Source of the DNA: an uncultured Sphingomonadales bacterium
GTDB lineage: Bacteria; Pseudomonadota; Alphaproteobacteria; Sphingomonadales; Rhodothalassiaceae
Assembly (NCBI GenBank): GCA_947499155.1
Contig: CANMND010000002.1
Span: 186,001 to 250,000 of the forward strand
Direction of reading: 5' to 3'
DNA length: 64,000 nt
Shown here: piece after piece, positions 9,737-20,180 of the stretch
Position numbering within the stretch: the stretch's first letter is position 1
How the letters are laid out: each line of letters begins with the position of its first letter
Position numbers and translations under genes: made by a program
Notes under the pieces: generated by a model
The model's database searches: none
Told to the model about the DNA's origin: nothing
Seen by the model: only the letters and a program-made list of their open reading frames with translations

Positions 9737-10966
9737 TTAAAATATCAGGCTGCGATCCAGGAGGTGGATATGGACTGGGGCACCTGATTCAATGGCAGGT
9801 GCATAGGGTGGGCGGACCAAAAAGGCATTGGCGGCGGCGAGACTGCTCAGCACGCTTGAATCCTGTATTGGGTGAGGTGTTGCCTGCCATCTGCCACCAG
9901 TAAATGTCGCGTTGGTGCTGAGCCAGGCTTCACGGGGGCCATTGGATGAAAGCGGTTTTGTGAGACTTGCTTCAATCAATGCTGGTTCGCGAGGGGGGCG
10001 GCCAGTCAAGCGGTCAATTGCCGGACCAAGAAAGAGGTAAGCAGTAACCAGAGCGGAGACCGGATTTCCAGGAAGTCCAAGGACGGGTGTTTCACCTAAT
10101 GTTCCAAACATTAAAGGCTTTCCCGGACGCATGGCTATCTTCCAGAAGTCGAGGGTCATACCACTTTCGCCAAGGCCTGATCGCACCAGATCATAATCAC
10201 CGACACTGGCGCCACCGATTGTCACCAGCATGTCGCATGGTGCAAGGCTGGAAATAGTGTCTTTTATAGCTGAAAGTGTGTCCCGTGCGTGGGGTAGAAT
10301 CTGCGCCACGCCGCCATTCTGGTCGATAAAACAGGCAAGGGCGGGTGTGATGGAGTCGATTATGGCATCCTTTCCCGGCACTTCACCTACATTCACCAGC
10401 TCGTCGCCAGTGCTGAGAAGGGCAATGCGCGGGCGCCTGTAAACACACACTTTACAGACATTGGCCGCTGCAATCAGGGCCAGTTGCCGTGGCCCGACAG
10501 TTGTTCCTTGTTCCAGCAGCGCGTCGCCTTGGTTGAAATCCATACCAGCCTTGCGGATATTCTGCCCCACAGTCACAGGACCGCATATTTCCACATGATT
10601 GTCGGGATGGAGCTTTGTATTTTCCTGGATAACGACCGTATCAAGCCCAATGGGTACCGGAGCACCAGTGAATATCCTGATTGCAGATCCAGGTGGCACA
10701 CGGCCTTCAAAGCCTTGTCCCGCCTTTGACTCACCAGCGATTGCCAAATGCTCGGGTGAATTTGGCAGGTCTTTGCTTTGCACTGCATAGCCGTCCATGG
10801 CTGAAAAATCAGCAGGTGGCTGGGTGCGGGTTGCGTGCACCGGTTCGGCCAGCACACGACCACTGACATCGCCAAAGGGGACAGTTTCTGCGGGCAGGGG
10901 GGAAAGGCTGGCAAGAATACGCCGGCGTGCATCAAGAACCGGGAGCATGGCTGGTCTGTCAGTCAT
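9737..10966 (-). CDS. moeA: Molybdopterin molybdenumtransferase MoeA
   Basis: Inserts molybdate into adenylylated molybdopterin, the last common step of molybdenum cofactor synthesis. The 409 residues contain the MoCF-binding core with [14 protein letters not shown] and the [10 protein letters not shown] and GLPGNPVSA loops typical of MoeA. The start overlaps the end of moaC by 8 bp, indicating translational coupling. The XdhC protein encoded elsewhere in the window points to a molybdenum hydroxylase that would use this cofactor. Confidence 0.95.
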   Translation of the reverse strand: MTDRPAMLPVLDARRRILASLSPLPAETVPFGDVSGRVLAEPVHATRTQPPADFSAMDGYAVQSKDLPNSPEHLAIAGESKAGQGFEGRVPPGSAIRIFTGAPVPIGLDTVVIQENTKLHPDNHVEICGPVTVGQNIRKAGMDFNQGDALLEQGTTVGPRQLALIAAANVCKVCVYRRPRIALLSTGDELVNVGEVPGKDAIIDSITPALACFIDQNGGVAQILPHARDTLSAIKDTISSLAPCDMLVTIGGASVGDYDLVRSGLGESGMTLDFWKIAMRPGKPLMFGTLGETPVLGLPGNPVSALVTAYLFLGPAIDRLTGRPPREPALIEASLTKPLSSNGPREAWLSTNATFTGGRWQATPHPIQDSSVLSSLAAANAFLVRPPYAPAIESGAPVHIHLLDRSLIF

Positions 10967-11441
10967 CGTCTCTTTGCCATTGCCCGGATTTTCCTCCTGT
11001 CTTGCTCAAAAGCCGGATAGAGCCGATCACCATTGTCGGCTCCAAGGCCTTTGCCATATCGTAAAGGGTGAGGGCGCCAATACTGACGGCAGTTAAGGCT
11101 TCCATTTCAACGCCGGTTTTCCCACTGGTGGCAACTGTGGCCTGAATTGAAATGCCTGTATCTGTTCCGGTGAAAGCGATTGAAACACGGCCAATCGGCA
11201 ATGGATGGCACAAGGGAATGAGCTCAGATGTTTTTTTGGCAGCCATGATCGCCGCAATGCGGGCGGTCGCAATAGCGTCCCCTTTAGGAAGATTGTGCTG
11301 AAGGATGCTGTCACGGGTGTCCTTGGACATAAGGACATGACCTTCTGCTACGGCGACCCGGTTTGTTTCTGCCTTTTTCGTTATGTCTACCATATGGGCA
11401 GCGCCTTGATCATCGAGATGGGTAAGGCGCTTGGAGGACAT
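10959..11441 (-). CDS. moaC: Cyclic pyranopterin monophosphate synthase MoaC
   Basis: Acts with MoaA in the first stage of molybdenum cofactor synthesis, making cyclic pyranopterin monophosphate. The 160-residue length is typical. Family motifs are [10 protein letters not shown] and the active-site stretch [15 protein letters not shown]. The start codon overlaps the trpC stop by one base and the 3' end overlaps moeA by 8 bp, so the three genes are probably translated from one mRNA. Confidence 0.97.
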   Translation of the reverse strand: MSSKRLTHLDDQGAAHMVDITKKAETNRVAVAEGHVLMSKDTRDSILQHNLPKGDAIATARIAAIMAAKKTSELIPLCHPLPIGRVSIAFTGTDTGISIQATVATSGKTGVEMEALTAVSIGALTLYDMAKALEPTMVIGSIRLLSKTGGKSGQWQRDDD

Positions 11442-12235
11442 TATTCCTCTCCCAGAATCTTGGCGGTAGCGGCCGCTACATCTGCCTGCCGCATAAGCGA
11501 TTCACCAATTAAAAACCGGGTAACACCTTTTTCAGCGCATCTCTTCAGATCTTCATGGGTGAAGAGGCCTGATTCTGCAACGACCAGTCGATCATCGGGC
11601 ACCAGTCCGCAAAGCTCAAGGGTCGTCTCCAAACGCACGTTTAGGGTTTTAAGATCGCGATTATTGATGCCGATCAGTTTTGATGGAATCTGTAGCGCGC
11701 GTTCCAGTTCTTCCCGGTTATGGACTTCGACCAGAACATCCATGCCATATTCAATTGCAGTATCGGCAAGTTCGCGGGCAAGGCCATCATCAACCGCTGC
11801 CATGATCAAAAGGATACAATCGGCACCCAGTGACCGGGATTCGACAATCTGGTAGGGGTCGACCATGAAATCCTTACGCAAGACCGGCAAATCAACTGCC
11901 TCTCGTGCAGCCACAAGATAAGCATCTTCGCCCATGAAATAGGGACTGTCAGTCAATACAGACAGGCAGGTAGCACCGCCTTTCGCATAGGCACGGGCCA
12001 GGGTTTGTGGATCAAAGTCAGCGCGTATCAGGCCCTTTGACGGGCTGGCCATTTTGATTTCAGCTATCAGCGCAAAGCCGCTGGGGCTGTCATTGTCTTG
12101 AAGGCGTTTCAGAAAACCCCGTGGGGCGGATGCAGCACGGGCCTGTTCTTCTATAAGAGCCAAGGGTACTTCGCGTTTCCGTTGGGCCACATATTTGCGT
12201 TTGTCGTTACATATTCGGGTCAGAACGTCAGTCAT
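11441..12235 (-). CDS. trpC: Indole-3-glycerol phosphate synthase
   Basis: TIM-barrel enzyme that closes the indole ring in tryptophan synthesis (CdRP to indole-3-glycerol phosphate). Length is 264 residues from the ATG at 12235 ([13 protein letters not shown]). Motifs are [25 protein letters not shown] (catalytic Lys), [10 protein letters not shown] and [12 protein letters not shown]. It is monofunctional, with no fused TrpF. The longer open frame upstream runs into trpD and is unlikely to be used. The start overlaps the end of trpD by 8 bp. Confidence 0.96.
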   Translation of the reverse strand: MTDVLTRICNDKRKYVAQRKREVPLALIEEQARAASAPRGFLKRLQDNDSPSGFALIAEIKMASPSKGLIRADFDPQTLARAYAKGGATCLSVLTDSPYFMGEDAYLVAAREAVDLPVLRKDFMVDPYQIVESRSLGADCILLIMAAVDDGLARELADTAIEYGMDVLVEVHNREELERALQIPSKLIGINNRDLKTLNVRLETTLELCGLVPDDRLVVAESGLFTHEDLKRCAEKGVTRFLIGESLMRQADVAAATAKILGEE

Positions 12236-13256
12236 AAACCATCTCACCATGGCTAAGAGTTGCCCAGTTCGCAAGAAGCGCGCGGGCGTGGCCATCATCT
12301 ATTGTTGAAGCAGCAAGTGCCACACCATCCTTTAAGGTATCGACACGTCCCCCCACGAGAAGGGCTGCAGCACTGTTGTAAAGAACGATATCGCGATAAG
12401 CGGAAGGGTGTCCGTCAAGCACGTGTTGCAAAGCTTGTGCATTGTGGATGGCATCTCCGCCCTGGATTTTTTCTAATGGATGGCATGGCAGCCCGGCGTC
12501 TTCGGGGTGGACTGTGAATGTGGAGACGACTCCGTCTTCCAAAGACGCAACATGACTGACGCCAGTTATAGTCAGTTCATCCATTCGGTCGGAACCATGC
12601 ACAACCCAGACCCGTTCTGAGCCTAGCGCTTTCAGTGTATGGGCGAGGGGCTCTACCCAGCGAAGATCATAAACGCCAATGAGCTGTCTTTTTGCACCGG
12701 CTGGATTGGACAGGGGACCAAGGACATTGAAAACTGTCGGAATACCGAGAGATTTGCGAACAGGTGCAACATGGCGCATGGCCTTGTGGTGGCGTGGAGC
12801 CATTAAAAAACAGATGCCAAGCCGATCAAGACAGGTCTGAACCAGATCAACATGGGCATCTGTTGCAATACCCAATTCGCTCAACACATCCGCCGACCCG
12901 GACTTCGACGATACGGCACGATTTCCGTGTTTGGCAACGGGCACACCACTGGCAGCCACAACAATGGCGACGGTGGTCGAGATATTATAGGTGCCAAGTC
13001 CAGCACCCCCGGTGCCACAGGTGTCTATGGCATTATCAGGAGCACGCAATTGCAGCGCCTTTTCGCGAAGGACATCAGCCCCACCGGCGATTTCATCAAT
13101 GGATTCGCCACGAATCTTGAGGGCCATCAGAAAGGCCGCCATTTCAGCATCGTTGGCTTTACCCTCCATGATTGCCGTAAATGCAGTACGGGCGTCTTGC
13201 CTGCTCAATGAGCGGCCGGTTGCCAAAATTTCGAGAGAAGACTTCAACAGGGACAT
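12228..13256 (-). CDS. trpD: Anthranilate phosphoribosyltransferase
   Basis: Transfers the phosphoribosyl group of PRPP to anthranilate, the second tryptophan-specific step. From ATG 13256 (MSLLKSSLEIL) it has 342 residues, the normal length. The glycine-rich PRPP loop is DTCGTGGAG, followed by KHGNRAVSSKSGSAD. An open frame extends further upstream, overlapping trpG, but no homologous sequence is seen there and the family start fits 13256. The upstream Shine-Dalgarno is weak, so coupling to trpG may help translation. Confidence 0.95.
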   Translation of the reverse strand: MSLLKSSLEILATGRSLSRQDARTAFTAIMEGKANDAEMAAFLMALKIRGESIDEIAGGADVLREKALQLRAPDNAIDTCGTGGAGLGTYNISTTVAIVVAASGVPVAKHGNRAVSSKSGSADVLSELGIATDAHVDLVQTCLDRLGICFLMAPRHHKAMRHVAPVRKSLGIPTVFNVLGPLSNPAGAKRQLIGVYDLRWVEPLAHTLKALGSERVWVVHGSDRMDELTITGVSHVASLEDGVVSTFTVHPEDAGLPCHPLEKIQGGDAIHNAQALQHVLDGHPSAYRDIVLYNSAAALLVGGRVDTLKDGVALAASTIDDGHARALLANWATLSHGEMVYD

Positions 13257-13311
13257 AGGACTGATCGCATTAAGGGGTTTGATAACCTGACGGTCTTTAT
13301 ATGTTTTTCTC

Positions 13312-13902
13312 TCACTGTCTTGTCTTTGCAAGGCTTTTTGCCAAATCCAAAAAATTTGATAACAGCGCGTGACCGTGTTCAGACGCAATGCTTTCTGGAT
13401 GGAACTGTACGCCATGAAGAGGCCAGGATTTATGTTGCAGGCCCATGATGACTCCTTCGTCCGCGGTGGCGGTGACGTCAAGGCAATCGGGAAAATTATC
13501 TTGAGCGACGATCAGGGAATGATAGCGGGTAGCCTTGAACGGTGACGGCAGATTATGAAACAATCCGGTTCCATTATGGCTTATGTCACTGATTTTGCCA
13601 TGCATGACTTTTGGCGCCCGTATGATTGTCCCGCCAAACAGCTCTCCAATGGCCTGGTGCCCAAGACAGACGCCCAGAACAGGAATCTGTCCAGCAGTGG
13701 CACGAATAAGCTCTTTGGTAATGCCAGCATCTTTGGGCTCACCGGGACCAGGTGAAATGATAATTCCGTCATAATTCTGCGCCAGTGCTTGTTCGACAGT
13801 GATTGCATCATTGCGAACAACCTTTGTAGATGCGCCCAACTCCCCAAGATAATGGACAAGATTGAACGTAAAACTGTCATAATTATCGATCAGTAAAAAC
13901 AT
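13312..13902 (-). CDS. trpG: Anthranilate synthase component II (glutamine amidotransferase)
   Basis: Releases ammonia from glutamine for TrpE. It is a class I GATase of 196 residues with nucleophile Cys79 in VLGVCLGHQAIGE and the His/Glu pair in QFHPESIASEHG. It is first in the trpG-trpD-trpC-moaC-moeA run. Its partner trpE lies on the same strand but is separated by an oppositely oriented gene. It may also serve aminodeoxychorismate synthase (PabA role), as in many bacteria with one copy. Confidence 0.95.
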   Translation of the reverse strand: MFLLIDNYDSFTFNLVHYLGELGASTKVVRNDAITVEQALAQNYDGIIISPGPGEPKDAGITKELIRATAGQIPVLGVCLGHQAIGELFGGTIIRAPKVMHGKISDISHNGTGLFHNLPSPFKATRYHSLIVAQDNFPDCLDVTATADEGVIMGLQHKSWPLHGVQFHPESIASEHGHALLSNFLDLAKSLAKTRQ

Positions 13903-14049
13903 GGTAAAACAAGCGTTTCCAGTGAAATTTATACAAAACGGTGAACCAGCTCTGCCATGAAGGCAAGAAAGTCTTTACCAGTGTCAGGCCAGATGGACCA
14001 GACTAGAGACGCGACCAGTATGACAAGAGAATCGGGAAGTGACGGGTAA

Positions 14050-15237
14050 GTGGTAAAAGAGGGCGGAAAAAAGCAGCAGGCAAAGAGCAGGCAGAAAGCA
14101 AAGTCCGCATCATTTGGACGGCGTGCGACCCGTCCGGGACTTATGGCAGGAAAAAGAAGCAAGGGCCGAATGAGCATGAAGCGGTCTTTGCCACTGAAGA
14201 CGCTATGGATCCGTTTTTCCCGTGTGGCGAATGTGGTCGGGGCACTTTCGATTGCAGGGTTCGTTCTGTTCTCTCTGGGAGAGGTGTTGGGCGTTTGGGA
14301 TGATAGCCTGACAAAGGGGGATGATACTGTAGTTGAAAGGTCCACAGGTGCTGTGGAGCGGTCTGTATCGAGTCCACCGGCAGATGTGGCTTCCCTGAAC
14401 AGGCGTAAGATTACGCCTTTACCTCCGCCACCAGTGCGGGCTGCGGTACCATCGGCCCATCATGAAAGTGCCCATACTGAGAATAACACGGCTAACAGAA
14501 CATACGCGTCAGGGGACATTTCCGGCTTACGCCCGGGGGCGGCGATTGCCCTGATTATAGATGATCTTGGCCTTAACGCCTCAGCCACTAGAAAAATCGC
14601 AGAATTGGACGGTCCGCTGACCATGGCTTTTTTGCCCTATGCAGATGGTCTGTCTCATCAGACCGCGCTTGCTCGTGCAGCGGGACATGAATTGCTGGTC
14701 CATATGCCCATGCAGCCAAAAAGCCTTGATACAGATCCGGGGCCCATGGCCTTGCTCAGCGGTATGGATGATCAGGCATTCCTATCAAGGCTGAATTGGA
14801 ATCTCGCTCGCTTTGAAGGCTTTGTGGGCATAAATAATCATATGGGCAGTCGTTTGACCGAAGACAGGCACGCTATGGGTTTGGTGATGGCGGGTCTAAA
14901 AGAGCGTGGCCTGATTTTTCTTGATTCGCGGACCACAGCGGACTCAGTGGCAGAACCAATGGCCCGTGCGCAAGGGGTTCCACATCTGTCACGAGATGTA
15001 TTTCTGGACAACGACCAGACTGTCCCGGCAATCCTGGAGCAGCTTGGCGAGTTGGAGCGAATTGCAAAGCGAACGGGGCTGGCCGTGGGAATCGGTCATC
15101 CATATCCCCAAACTATCGAGGCTTTAACCTTGTGGTTGCCGCAAGCGAAAAGGCGCGGTCTGGTTCTGATCCCGATGAGTCGAGCAGTGGAACGTCCCGG
15201 ACAGGTCAGTCTTAAAAGCGCATCAACCGCGCCTTGA
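14050..15237 (+). CDS. Divergent polysaccharide deacetylase family protein (DUF610/YibQ-like)
   Basis: The 395-residue protein has a Lys/Arg-rich N-terminus, one membrane segment (about 58-78, VVGALSIAGFVLFSLGEV), a Pro-rich linker and a C-terminal NodB-like fold from about residue 170. Recognisable family blocks are IALIIDDLGLN, HELLVHMPMQP, GINNHMGSRLT and IFLDSRTT. YibQ-type proteins are probably envelope enzymes acting on glycans and are often near peptidoglycan peptidases; the reaction is not known. Start GTG 14050 is uncertain: ATG 14170, preceded by AAGGG, gives 355 residues. It is inserted against the strand of the trp genes and its stop abuts that of trpE. Confidence 0.82.
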   Translation: MVKEGGKKQQAKSRQKAKSASFGRRATRPGLMAGKRSKGRMSMKRSLPLKTLWIRFSRVANVVGALSIAGFVLFSLGEVLGVWDDSLTKGDDTVVERSTGAVERSVSSPPADVASLNRRKITPLPPPPVRAAVPSAHHESAHTENNTANRTYASGDISGLRPGAAIALIIDDLGLNASATRKIAELDGPLTMAFLPYADGLSHQTALARAAGHELLVHMPMQPKSLDTDPGPMALLSGMDDQAFLSRLNWNLARFEGFVGINNHMGSRLTEDRHAMGLVMAGLKERGLIFLDSRTTADSVAEPMARAQGVPHLSRDVFLDNDQTVPAILEQLGELERIAKRTGLAVGIGHPYPQTIEALTLWLPQAKRRGLVLIPMSRAVERPGQVSLKSASTAP

Positions 15238-16776
15238 TCAGCGGAGTTTTGGGCCTGATCCAGGCTGGGCGGCAAAACGAATAGCCTCTTCAGCCGCCCG
15301 TATCAGCGCTCTGGCCTTGTTTTCACACTCTGTATATTCAGACTCAGGAACGCTGTCTGCCACCAGTCCGGCACCGGCATGAACATGCATCATACCGTCC
15401 TTCACGATGGCTGTGCGCAGGACGATACAAGTATCCATACTTCCATCAGCTGCGAAATATCCCACGGCGCCGGCATAAGGGCCACGACCCTCCGACTCCA
15501 GTTCATCTATGATTTCCATGGCGCGGACCTTTGGCGCCCCGGAGACCGTGCCAGCCGGAAAGCCCGCTTCTAAGGCCGAAACAGCATCGAATCTGTCTGA
15601 ATCAAGCGTTCCGGTCACGTTGGACACAATGTGCATAACGTGAGAATAGCGTTCAACTATGTTTCTCTGGGTGATTTTGACACTTCCAGGAACAGAGACA
15701 CGCCCCACATCATTGCGCCCCAGATCAAGCAGCATCAGATGCTCTGACAGTTCCTTGGGATCCGACAAGAGATCTTGCGCGAGAGCATTGTCTTCTTCAA
15801 CCGTCGCGCCCCGTGGGCGGGTGCCAGCTATGGGCCGGACTGTCACTTCACCATCTCGCAAGCGGACGAGGATTTCAGGGGAAGAGCCGACCAATGCAAA
15901 ATCATCGAAATTAAGGAAATAGAGGAAGGGAGATGGATTAAGTCGCCTCAAAGTCCGGTACAGCGCAAACGGTGGCAGGTCAAAGGGAACACTGAACCGT
16001 TGTGACAGAACCACCTGAAAGATATCGCCAGCCTTCATGTATTCCTTGGCGCGCGCCACCATTTCATAATATTGCGCCTGACTGGTATGGGCATGGACGT
16101 TGACCGTAGGCCGGTCCTTTTGTGTGTGTTCCACCATAGGCAAGGGGCGGGACAGGGCTTCAACCGCTTTTTGGAGCCGCAATAGGGCTGCATCATAGGC
16201 GGCTCTGGCACTGGTACCGGCTTTGTGACGGATGGTGGTTACAAGGGTGATGCGATCGGTGACAGAATCGAAAATTGCCATCATCGTCGGTCGGACGAAC
16301 AGAGCGGTTGGGAGCTGATAAGGGTCGGGCTTGCCAGCGCCCAGACTTTCCATCTGGCGCACCATGTCATAGCCCATATAGCCAACAAGACCTGCCGCCA
16401 TCGGAGGCAGATCTTCGGGCATGTCAATCAGGGAATCCCGCAGCAACCGGCGCAGGGCGGGTAGGGCTTTATCTTGTTCAGGAGTGAACTGAATCTCGCC
16501 ATCATCAGTGACCTGGGCGATTTCAGCCTTGCTTCCAAAACAGCGCCAGACAACATCTGGTGCAAAGCCAATGATGGTGTAACGGCCGCGTGTAGCGCCA
16601 CCTTCCACCGATTCGAGCAGAAAGCTTCCCCAGGCACTGCCGGTGAGTTTCAGATAGGCGGATATAGGTGTTTCCAGATCGGCAACCAGTGGGGTCGACA
16701 GAATTTGAGGAGCGCCGGATTGATAGCGTTCCTCTATTGTCTGGCGGTTAGGGCTGGTATCAATCACCTTTTCCAC
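15238..16776 (-). CDS. trpE: Anthranilate synthase component I
   Basis: Converts chorismate and ammonia to anthranilate. The 512 residues include the N-terminal feedback region (LTGSAWGSFLLESVEGG, around the usual tryptophan-binding site) and the chorismate-binding C-terminal domain with RPIAGTRPRG, DLGRNDVGRV and FPAGTVSGAPKVRAMEII. It starts 6 bp after ppiD on the same strand, so no leader-peptide attenuator can sit directly before it. It ends exactly where the convergent YibQ-like gene ends. Confidence 0.96.
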   Translation of the reverse strand: MEKVIDTSPNRQTIEERYQSGAPQILSTPLVADLETPISAYLKLTGSAWGSFLLESVEGGATRGRYTIIGFAPDVVWRCFGSKAEIAQVTDDGEIQFTPEQDKALPALRRLLRDSLIDMPEDLPPMAAGLVGYMGYDMVRQMESLGAGKPDPYQLPTALFVRPTMMAIFDSVTDRITLVTTIRHKAGTSARAAYDAALLRLQKAVEALSRPLPMVEHTQKDRPTVNVHAHTSQAQYYEMVARAKEYMKAGDIFQVVLSQRFSVPFDLPPFALYRTLRRLNPSPFLYFLNFDDFALVGSSPEILVRLRDGEVTVRPIAGTRPRGATVEEDNALAQDLLSDPKELSEHLMLLDLGRNDVGRVSVPGSVKITQRNIVERYSHVMHIVSNVTGTLDSDRFDAVSALEAGFPAGTVSGAPKVRAMEIIDELESEGRGPYAGAVGYFAADGSMDTCIVLRTAIVKDGMMHVHAGAGLVADSVPESEYTECENKARALIRAAEEAIRFAAQPGSGPKLR

Positions 16777-16782
16777 GTCGCT

Positions 16783-18696
16783 TTAGTACTGAATTTCCGG
16801 ATTGGCGGTCTCTTGCATCAGTGCAAAATTCACATCCACCTTATAATCCTTGCGAAGGGAAGCCTGATACTGTTGCAGTGCGTCATTAAGCATGGCGACC
16901 GCCATATCGCGGGAGTGCCCATCAAAGGATGCAATGTTTGCATCGGGATCACCGGGCTTTTCCTCATCAAGGCGCACGATGACATATCCGTTTCCACTGG
17001 CATTGCGCTCTACGGCGATTTCACCCTTGTTCATTTGGAACATCAGCCTTCCAACAACTGGCGCAACCTGAAGTCCCTGATCAATGCGGGAACGAATGAC
17101 CCAGTCTGTCTCAATAAAGTCAGCACCGCGTTCCTCTGCCAGCACGTCCATAGTGTCGCCGGCTCTTATCTTTTCAGCAAGGGATTCCGCCAACATGCCG
17201 GCAGCTGCAACCTTGCGCTCATGTATCAGAGAATCACGAATCTGGTCACTGACTTCGGCTAGCGGAATTTGCTGTGGTGGTATAGTCTCAAGCACATCAA
17301 TGAGGACAAAGCCACCATTGTCAGATGGCAGAAGTAACACAGGCTCAATGACTTCAAGTTTCCAGGCTTCGTCAAGCACGCTCATTATGGATTGTGGTGC
17401 GAGCGCACCTTCCTCTGTCAGGCCCTCTTTTGTGATTGTCGTATCCACCAGGGCAAGATCAAGATTTGAAGCAATTTCTCTAAGGCTTGCGCCCCGTGCC
17501 AAAGCTTCTTCTGCTTCAATGGAAATGTCATAGACCCGGTCAAGTGCCATTTCTGACGCGATTTCCTGCCTCAGGGAATCCGCTACCTGCTCAAGAGGAC
17601 GATCGACGGGAGCTGTGATTCCGTTAACACGGAAAATATGCCAGCCGAACACGCTTTGAGCAGGCATGCTCAAATCACCTGTCTCTGTGGTAAAGGCCGC
17701 ATCAGCGACACGGGCGTTATAATCTGATTCAAGATCCATATGACTGACATCACCAAGCTCGACTTCCTCCATGGTGAAGTTTGTCATATCTGAAAGAACT
17801 ACTTCGAATGGCTCACCATCCTTTACGCGTTCTATGAAGCGGGCGGCACTTTGAGTGTCGTTGATATCAAAGGTGACGATATCTACGCTGCGCAATTCGG
17901 GAATTCTGAATTCCGCAAGCCGTTCCATATAGGCATTTTCAAGTTGTTCTTCTGTTACATCTTCAGGCTTCGCGATGCTTTCCGGCGTGATTTCCGCAAG
18001 AGAAATCTGACGATACTCCGGTGTCATGAAGCGTTCTTTTTCGACCTCATAAGTGGCTGCAATATCCTCGTCGGTCGGTTGCTCCACGTCGCCTGCAAGA
18101 TTTGTATCGATGTTGATGATCGTCGCCTTGCGGGCCTCATTACGGTAGCGAAAAAGTGGACGGGCAAGAGCATCGGGGGCAGGGTGCCCGGCAGTCAAAG
18201 CCTCAATCAGCTGTCGACGGACAATTCCGGATTTCAGTGAAGCCTCAAAGCTAGCCGGCGTTATGGCTGCCCGTTGCAATTGGGATTCATAGGCCTGCCT
18301 GTCAAAGCGACCATCAAAGCCGTAAAAAGCCTCAATTTCGTGCAGAGTTTTGACCACCTGCCTGTTGCTGGCACGGAGCCCTATATCCCGGGCATGGATG
18401 TCGTAGACCCTTTCTGTGATCAGGCTTTGCAACACTTGCTGGGGCAATCCCATGGCCGCGGCCTGAGACCGATCCAAAGGCTGGCCGATCTGCGCCTCTA
18501 TCTGGCGAAGTCTTTGCGTATAGACATTTTCGAACTCAGTAACGCCTATTTCAACATCGCCAATAGTGGCGACTGTGCGCCCCCCAGGGCCTGTGAAAGT
18601 GTCGGGAATTCCCCATAAGGCAAAACTGGCGATCAAAAGCCCCATAAGGGCCAGGACGACAAAGGATCCCAAAGTGCCGCGAATGGCAGTCAACAT
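16783..18696 (-). CDS. ppiD: Peptidyl-prolyl cis-trans isomerase, PpiD/SurA type
   Basis: Periplasmic folding factor anchored in the inner membrane. The 637 residues begin with a short cytoplasmic tail and a single membrane segment (SFVVLALMGLLIASFALWGI). A SurA-like N-terminal domain follows (IGDVEIGVTEFENVY, about 40-180), then a parvulin-type PPIC domain around 270-370 and a long helical C-terminal part. Several parvulin residues are weakly conserved, as usual for PpiD. PpiD works near SecYEG on emerging outer-membrane proteins. trpE follows after 6 bp; tpiA is divergent. Confidence 0.9.
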   Translation of the reverse strand: MLTAIRGTLGSFVVLALMGLLIASFALWGIPDTFTGPGGRTVATIGDVEIGVTEFENVYTQRLRQIEAQIGQPLDRSQAAAMGLPQQVLQSLITERVYDIHARDIGLRASNRQVVKTLHEIEAFYGFDGRFDRQAYESQLQRAAITPASFEASLKSGIVRRQLIEALTAGHPAPDALARPLFRYRNEARKATIINIDTNLAGDVEQPTDEDIAATYEVEKERFMTPEYRQISLAEITPESIAKPEDVTEEQLENAYMERLAEFRIPELRSVDIVTFDINDTQSAARFIERVKDGEPFEVVLSDMTNFTMEEVELGDVSHMDLESDYNARVADAAFTTETGDLSMPAQSVFGWHIFRVNGITAPVDRPLEQVADSLRQEIASEMALDRVYDISIEAEEALARGASLREIASNLDLALVDTTITKEGLTEEGALAPQSIMSVLDEAWKLEVIEPVLLLPSDNGGFVLIDVLETIPPQQIPLAEVSDQIRDSLIHERKVAAAGMLAESLAEKIRAGDTMDVLAEERGADFIETDWVIRSRIDQGLQVAPVVGRLMFQMNKGEIAVERNASGNGYVIVRLDEEKPGDPDANIASFDGHSRDMAVAMLNDALQQYQASLRKDYKVDVNFALMQETANPEIQY

Positions 18697-18886
18697 CGGC
18701 TTTTAACTCGCTTGGAAATTAAAAAGACAGTCATACATATGATTCGAGGTTTGCATCTTAATGAGTGTGTGCCCCAAATTGCAACCACGCGTCATGCTTG
18801 GCGTTTTCTTATGGTGCTGCTAGAGGACTGTGCAAGCCTTATCTGGCCTCAGCGCCAATTTAACAGACAGGGAGATCCATAGGACC

Positions 18887-19648
18887 ATGTCTCTTCAGAC
18901 GCGTACACCGCTTGTGGCGGGAAACTGGAAAATGAACGGCCTTCTGTCATCGCTTGATGAAGTGCGTTCACTGGTCAAGATCTTGAAAAGCAAGCAAGCT
19001 GCAAATTCAGAGATTGCCATTTGCCCGCCCTTTACCCTGGTGGGAGCCATGGCAGAATGTCTGCGTGAAAGCGATGTAGCTGTGGGTGGGCAGGATTGTC
19101 ACCCGGACCAAAGTGGCGCGCACACCGGTGACATATCCGCAGAAATGCTGGCAGATAGTGGTGCACGTTATGTAATTGTCGGCCATTCAGAGCGACGCCA
19201 CGACCACAAAGAATCGGACCTGGTGATTAATTCCAAGGTGCAGGCGGTCTGGCGTGCGGGACTTGTTGCAATCATGTGTGTGGGTGAAACTGAGACCCAG
19301 CGCGACCAGGGCAAAACACTTGATGTTGTGACCGGCCAGCTCCATAACTCATTGCCTGATGGTGCGACGGCTGAAAATGCTGTCATTGCCTATGAACCGG
19401 TTTGGGCAATCGGGACAGGTCGTGTTCCTGCCAATTCAGACGTGGCAGAAGTGCATGCTGCTATCCGGGGTCATCTGAAAGAGCGGTTTGCTACAGGCGG
19501 CGAGATGCGTATTCTATACGGCGGCTCTGTCAAGGGATCGAATGCCAGCGAATTAATGGCGATTCCGAATGTCGATGGCGCCCTTGTTGGGGGTGCGAGC
19601 CTTAGGGCAGAGGATTTTGACGCGATCCTGGAGGCTTATCGCCCCTGA
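18887..19648 (+). CDS. tpiA: Triosephosphate isomerase
   Basis: Interconverts dihydroxyacetone phosphate and glyceraldehyde 3-phosphate. It has 253 residues with catalytic Lys in VAGNWKMNG, His in [10 protein letters not shown] and Glu in [11 protein letters not shown]. The phosphate loop is [14 protein letters not shown] 18887 is chosen over an upstream in-frame alternative because the conserved N-terminus starts there and AGGGAGA lies before it. It heads the tpiA-secG-pyrG series conserved in alphaproteobacteria. An 8-bp stem (CCCCTGAT/ATCAGGGG, 19642-19666) covers the stop codon but has no T run. Confidence 0.97.
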   Translation: MSLQTRTPLVAGNWKMNGLLSSLDEVRSLVKILKSKQAANSEIAICPPFTLVGAMAECLRESDVAVGGQDCHPDQSGAHTGDISAEMLADSGARYVIVGHSERRHDHKESDLVINSKVQAVWRAGLVAIMCVGETETQRDQGKTLDVVTGQLHNSLPDGATAENAVIAYEPVWAIGTGRVPANSDVAEVHAAIRGHLKERFATGGEMRILYGGSVKGSNASELMAIPNVDGALVGGASLRAEDFDAILEAYRP

Positions 19649-19796
19649 TATGGGAAAAATCAGGGGTGTTGCCAAGTTCTGACTGGATATCGGCAACAGT
19701 CTGCGCTAGACAGGCCGCCAATGAGCCGGTGGCCTGTGCCATGGTCGGCACCGGAGGTGATTCGTCACGTCATTCAACTTCAACGGTTGAGAAGAG

Positions 19797-20102
19797 ATGC
19801 ATATCGTACTTCTAATAATCCACTTGGCAATTGCGTTGGCACTCGTTGGTGTCATATTGCTTCAGCGTTCTGAAGGCGGCGGACTGGGTATGGGCGGCGG
19901 CAATGCCGGCGGCTTTATGTCAGTACGCGGCGCTGCCAATCTATTGACCCGGGCGACGACCATTCTTGCAACGGCTTTTCTGGTTACGAGTCTGTCTTTG
20001 GCCGTTATGGCCGGGCGTGGGCAACAAGGCAGTTCCGTTCTTGATGAGACAGATATCGAAGTCCCGGTCCCTGAAGTTCCATCAGTACCAATTCCGGACT
20101 GA
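19797..20102 (+). CDS. secG: Preprotein translocase subunit SecG
   Basis: Small inner-membrane protein that supports SecA cycling in the SecYEG channel. The 101 residues contain two hydrophobic segments (HIVLLIIHLAIALALVGVI and TTILATAFLVTSLSLAVM) flanking the conserved LQRSEGGGLGMGGGN loop. A short Pro/Glu tail follows. GAGAAGAG precedes the ATG. The 150-bp gap from tpiA contains an imperfect 9-bp hairpin at 19711-19736 without a T run. Confidence 0.93.
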   Translation: MHIVLLIIHLAIALALVGVILLQRSEGGGLGMGGGNAGGFMSVRGAANLLTRATTILATAFLVTSLSLAVMAGRGQQGSSVLDETDIEVPVPEVPSVPIPD

Positions 20103-20180
20103 ATATAGCTGTTTGTGCCTGCTGGATTGCCCAGTGGGATACAAGCGTCTGTGTTTACCCGCTTATTTTTGAAATCTAAA

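Noticed and set aside
13929-14345. Minus-strand open frame of 138 codons at the trpG/YibQ-like boundary
   Set aside because: It mostly mirrors the YibQ-like gene N-terminus and shows no family motif.
16474-17262. Plus-strand open frame of 262 codons
   Set aside because: It is antisense to trpE and ppiD, both strongly supported, and its composition matches a shadow frame.
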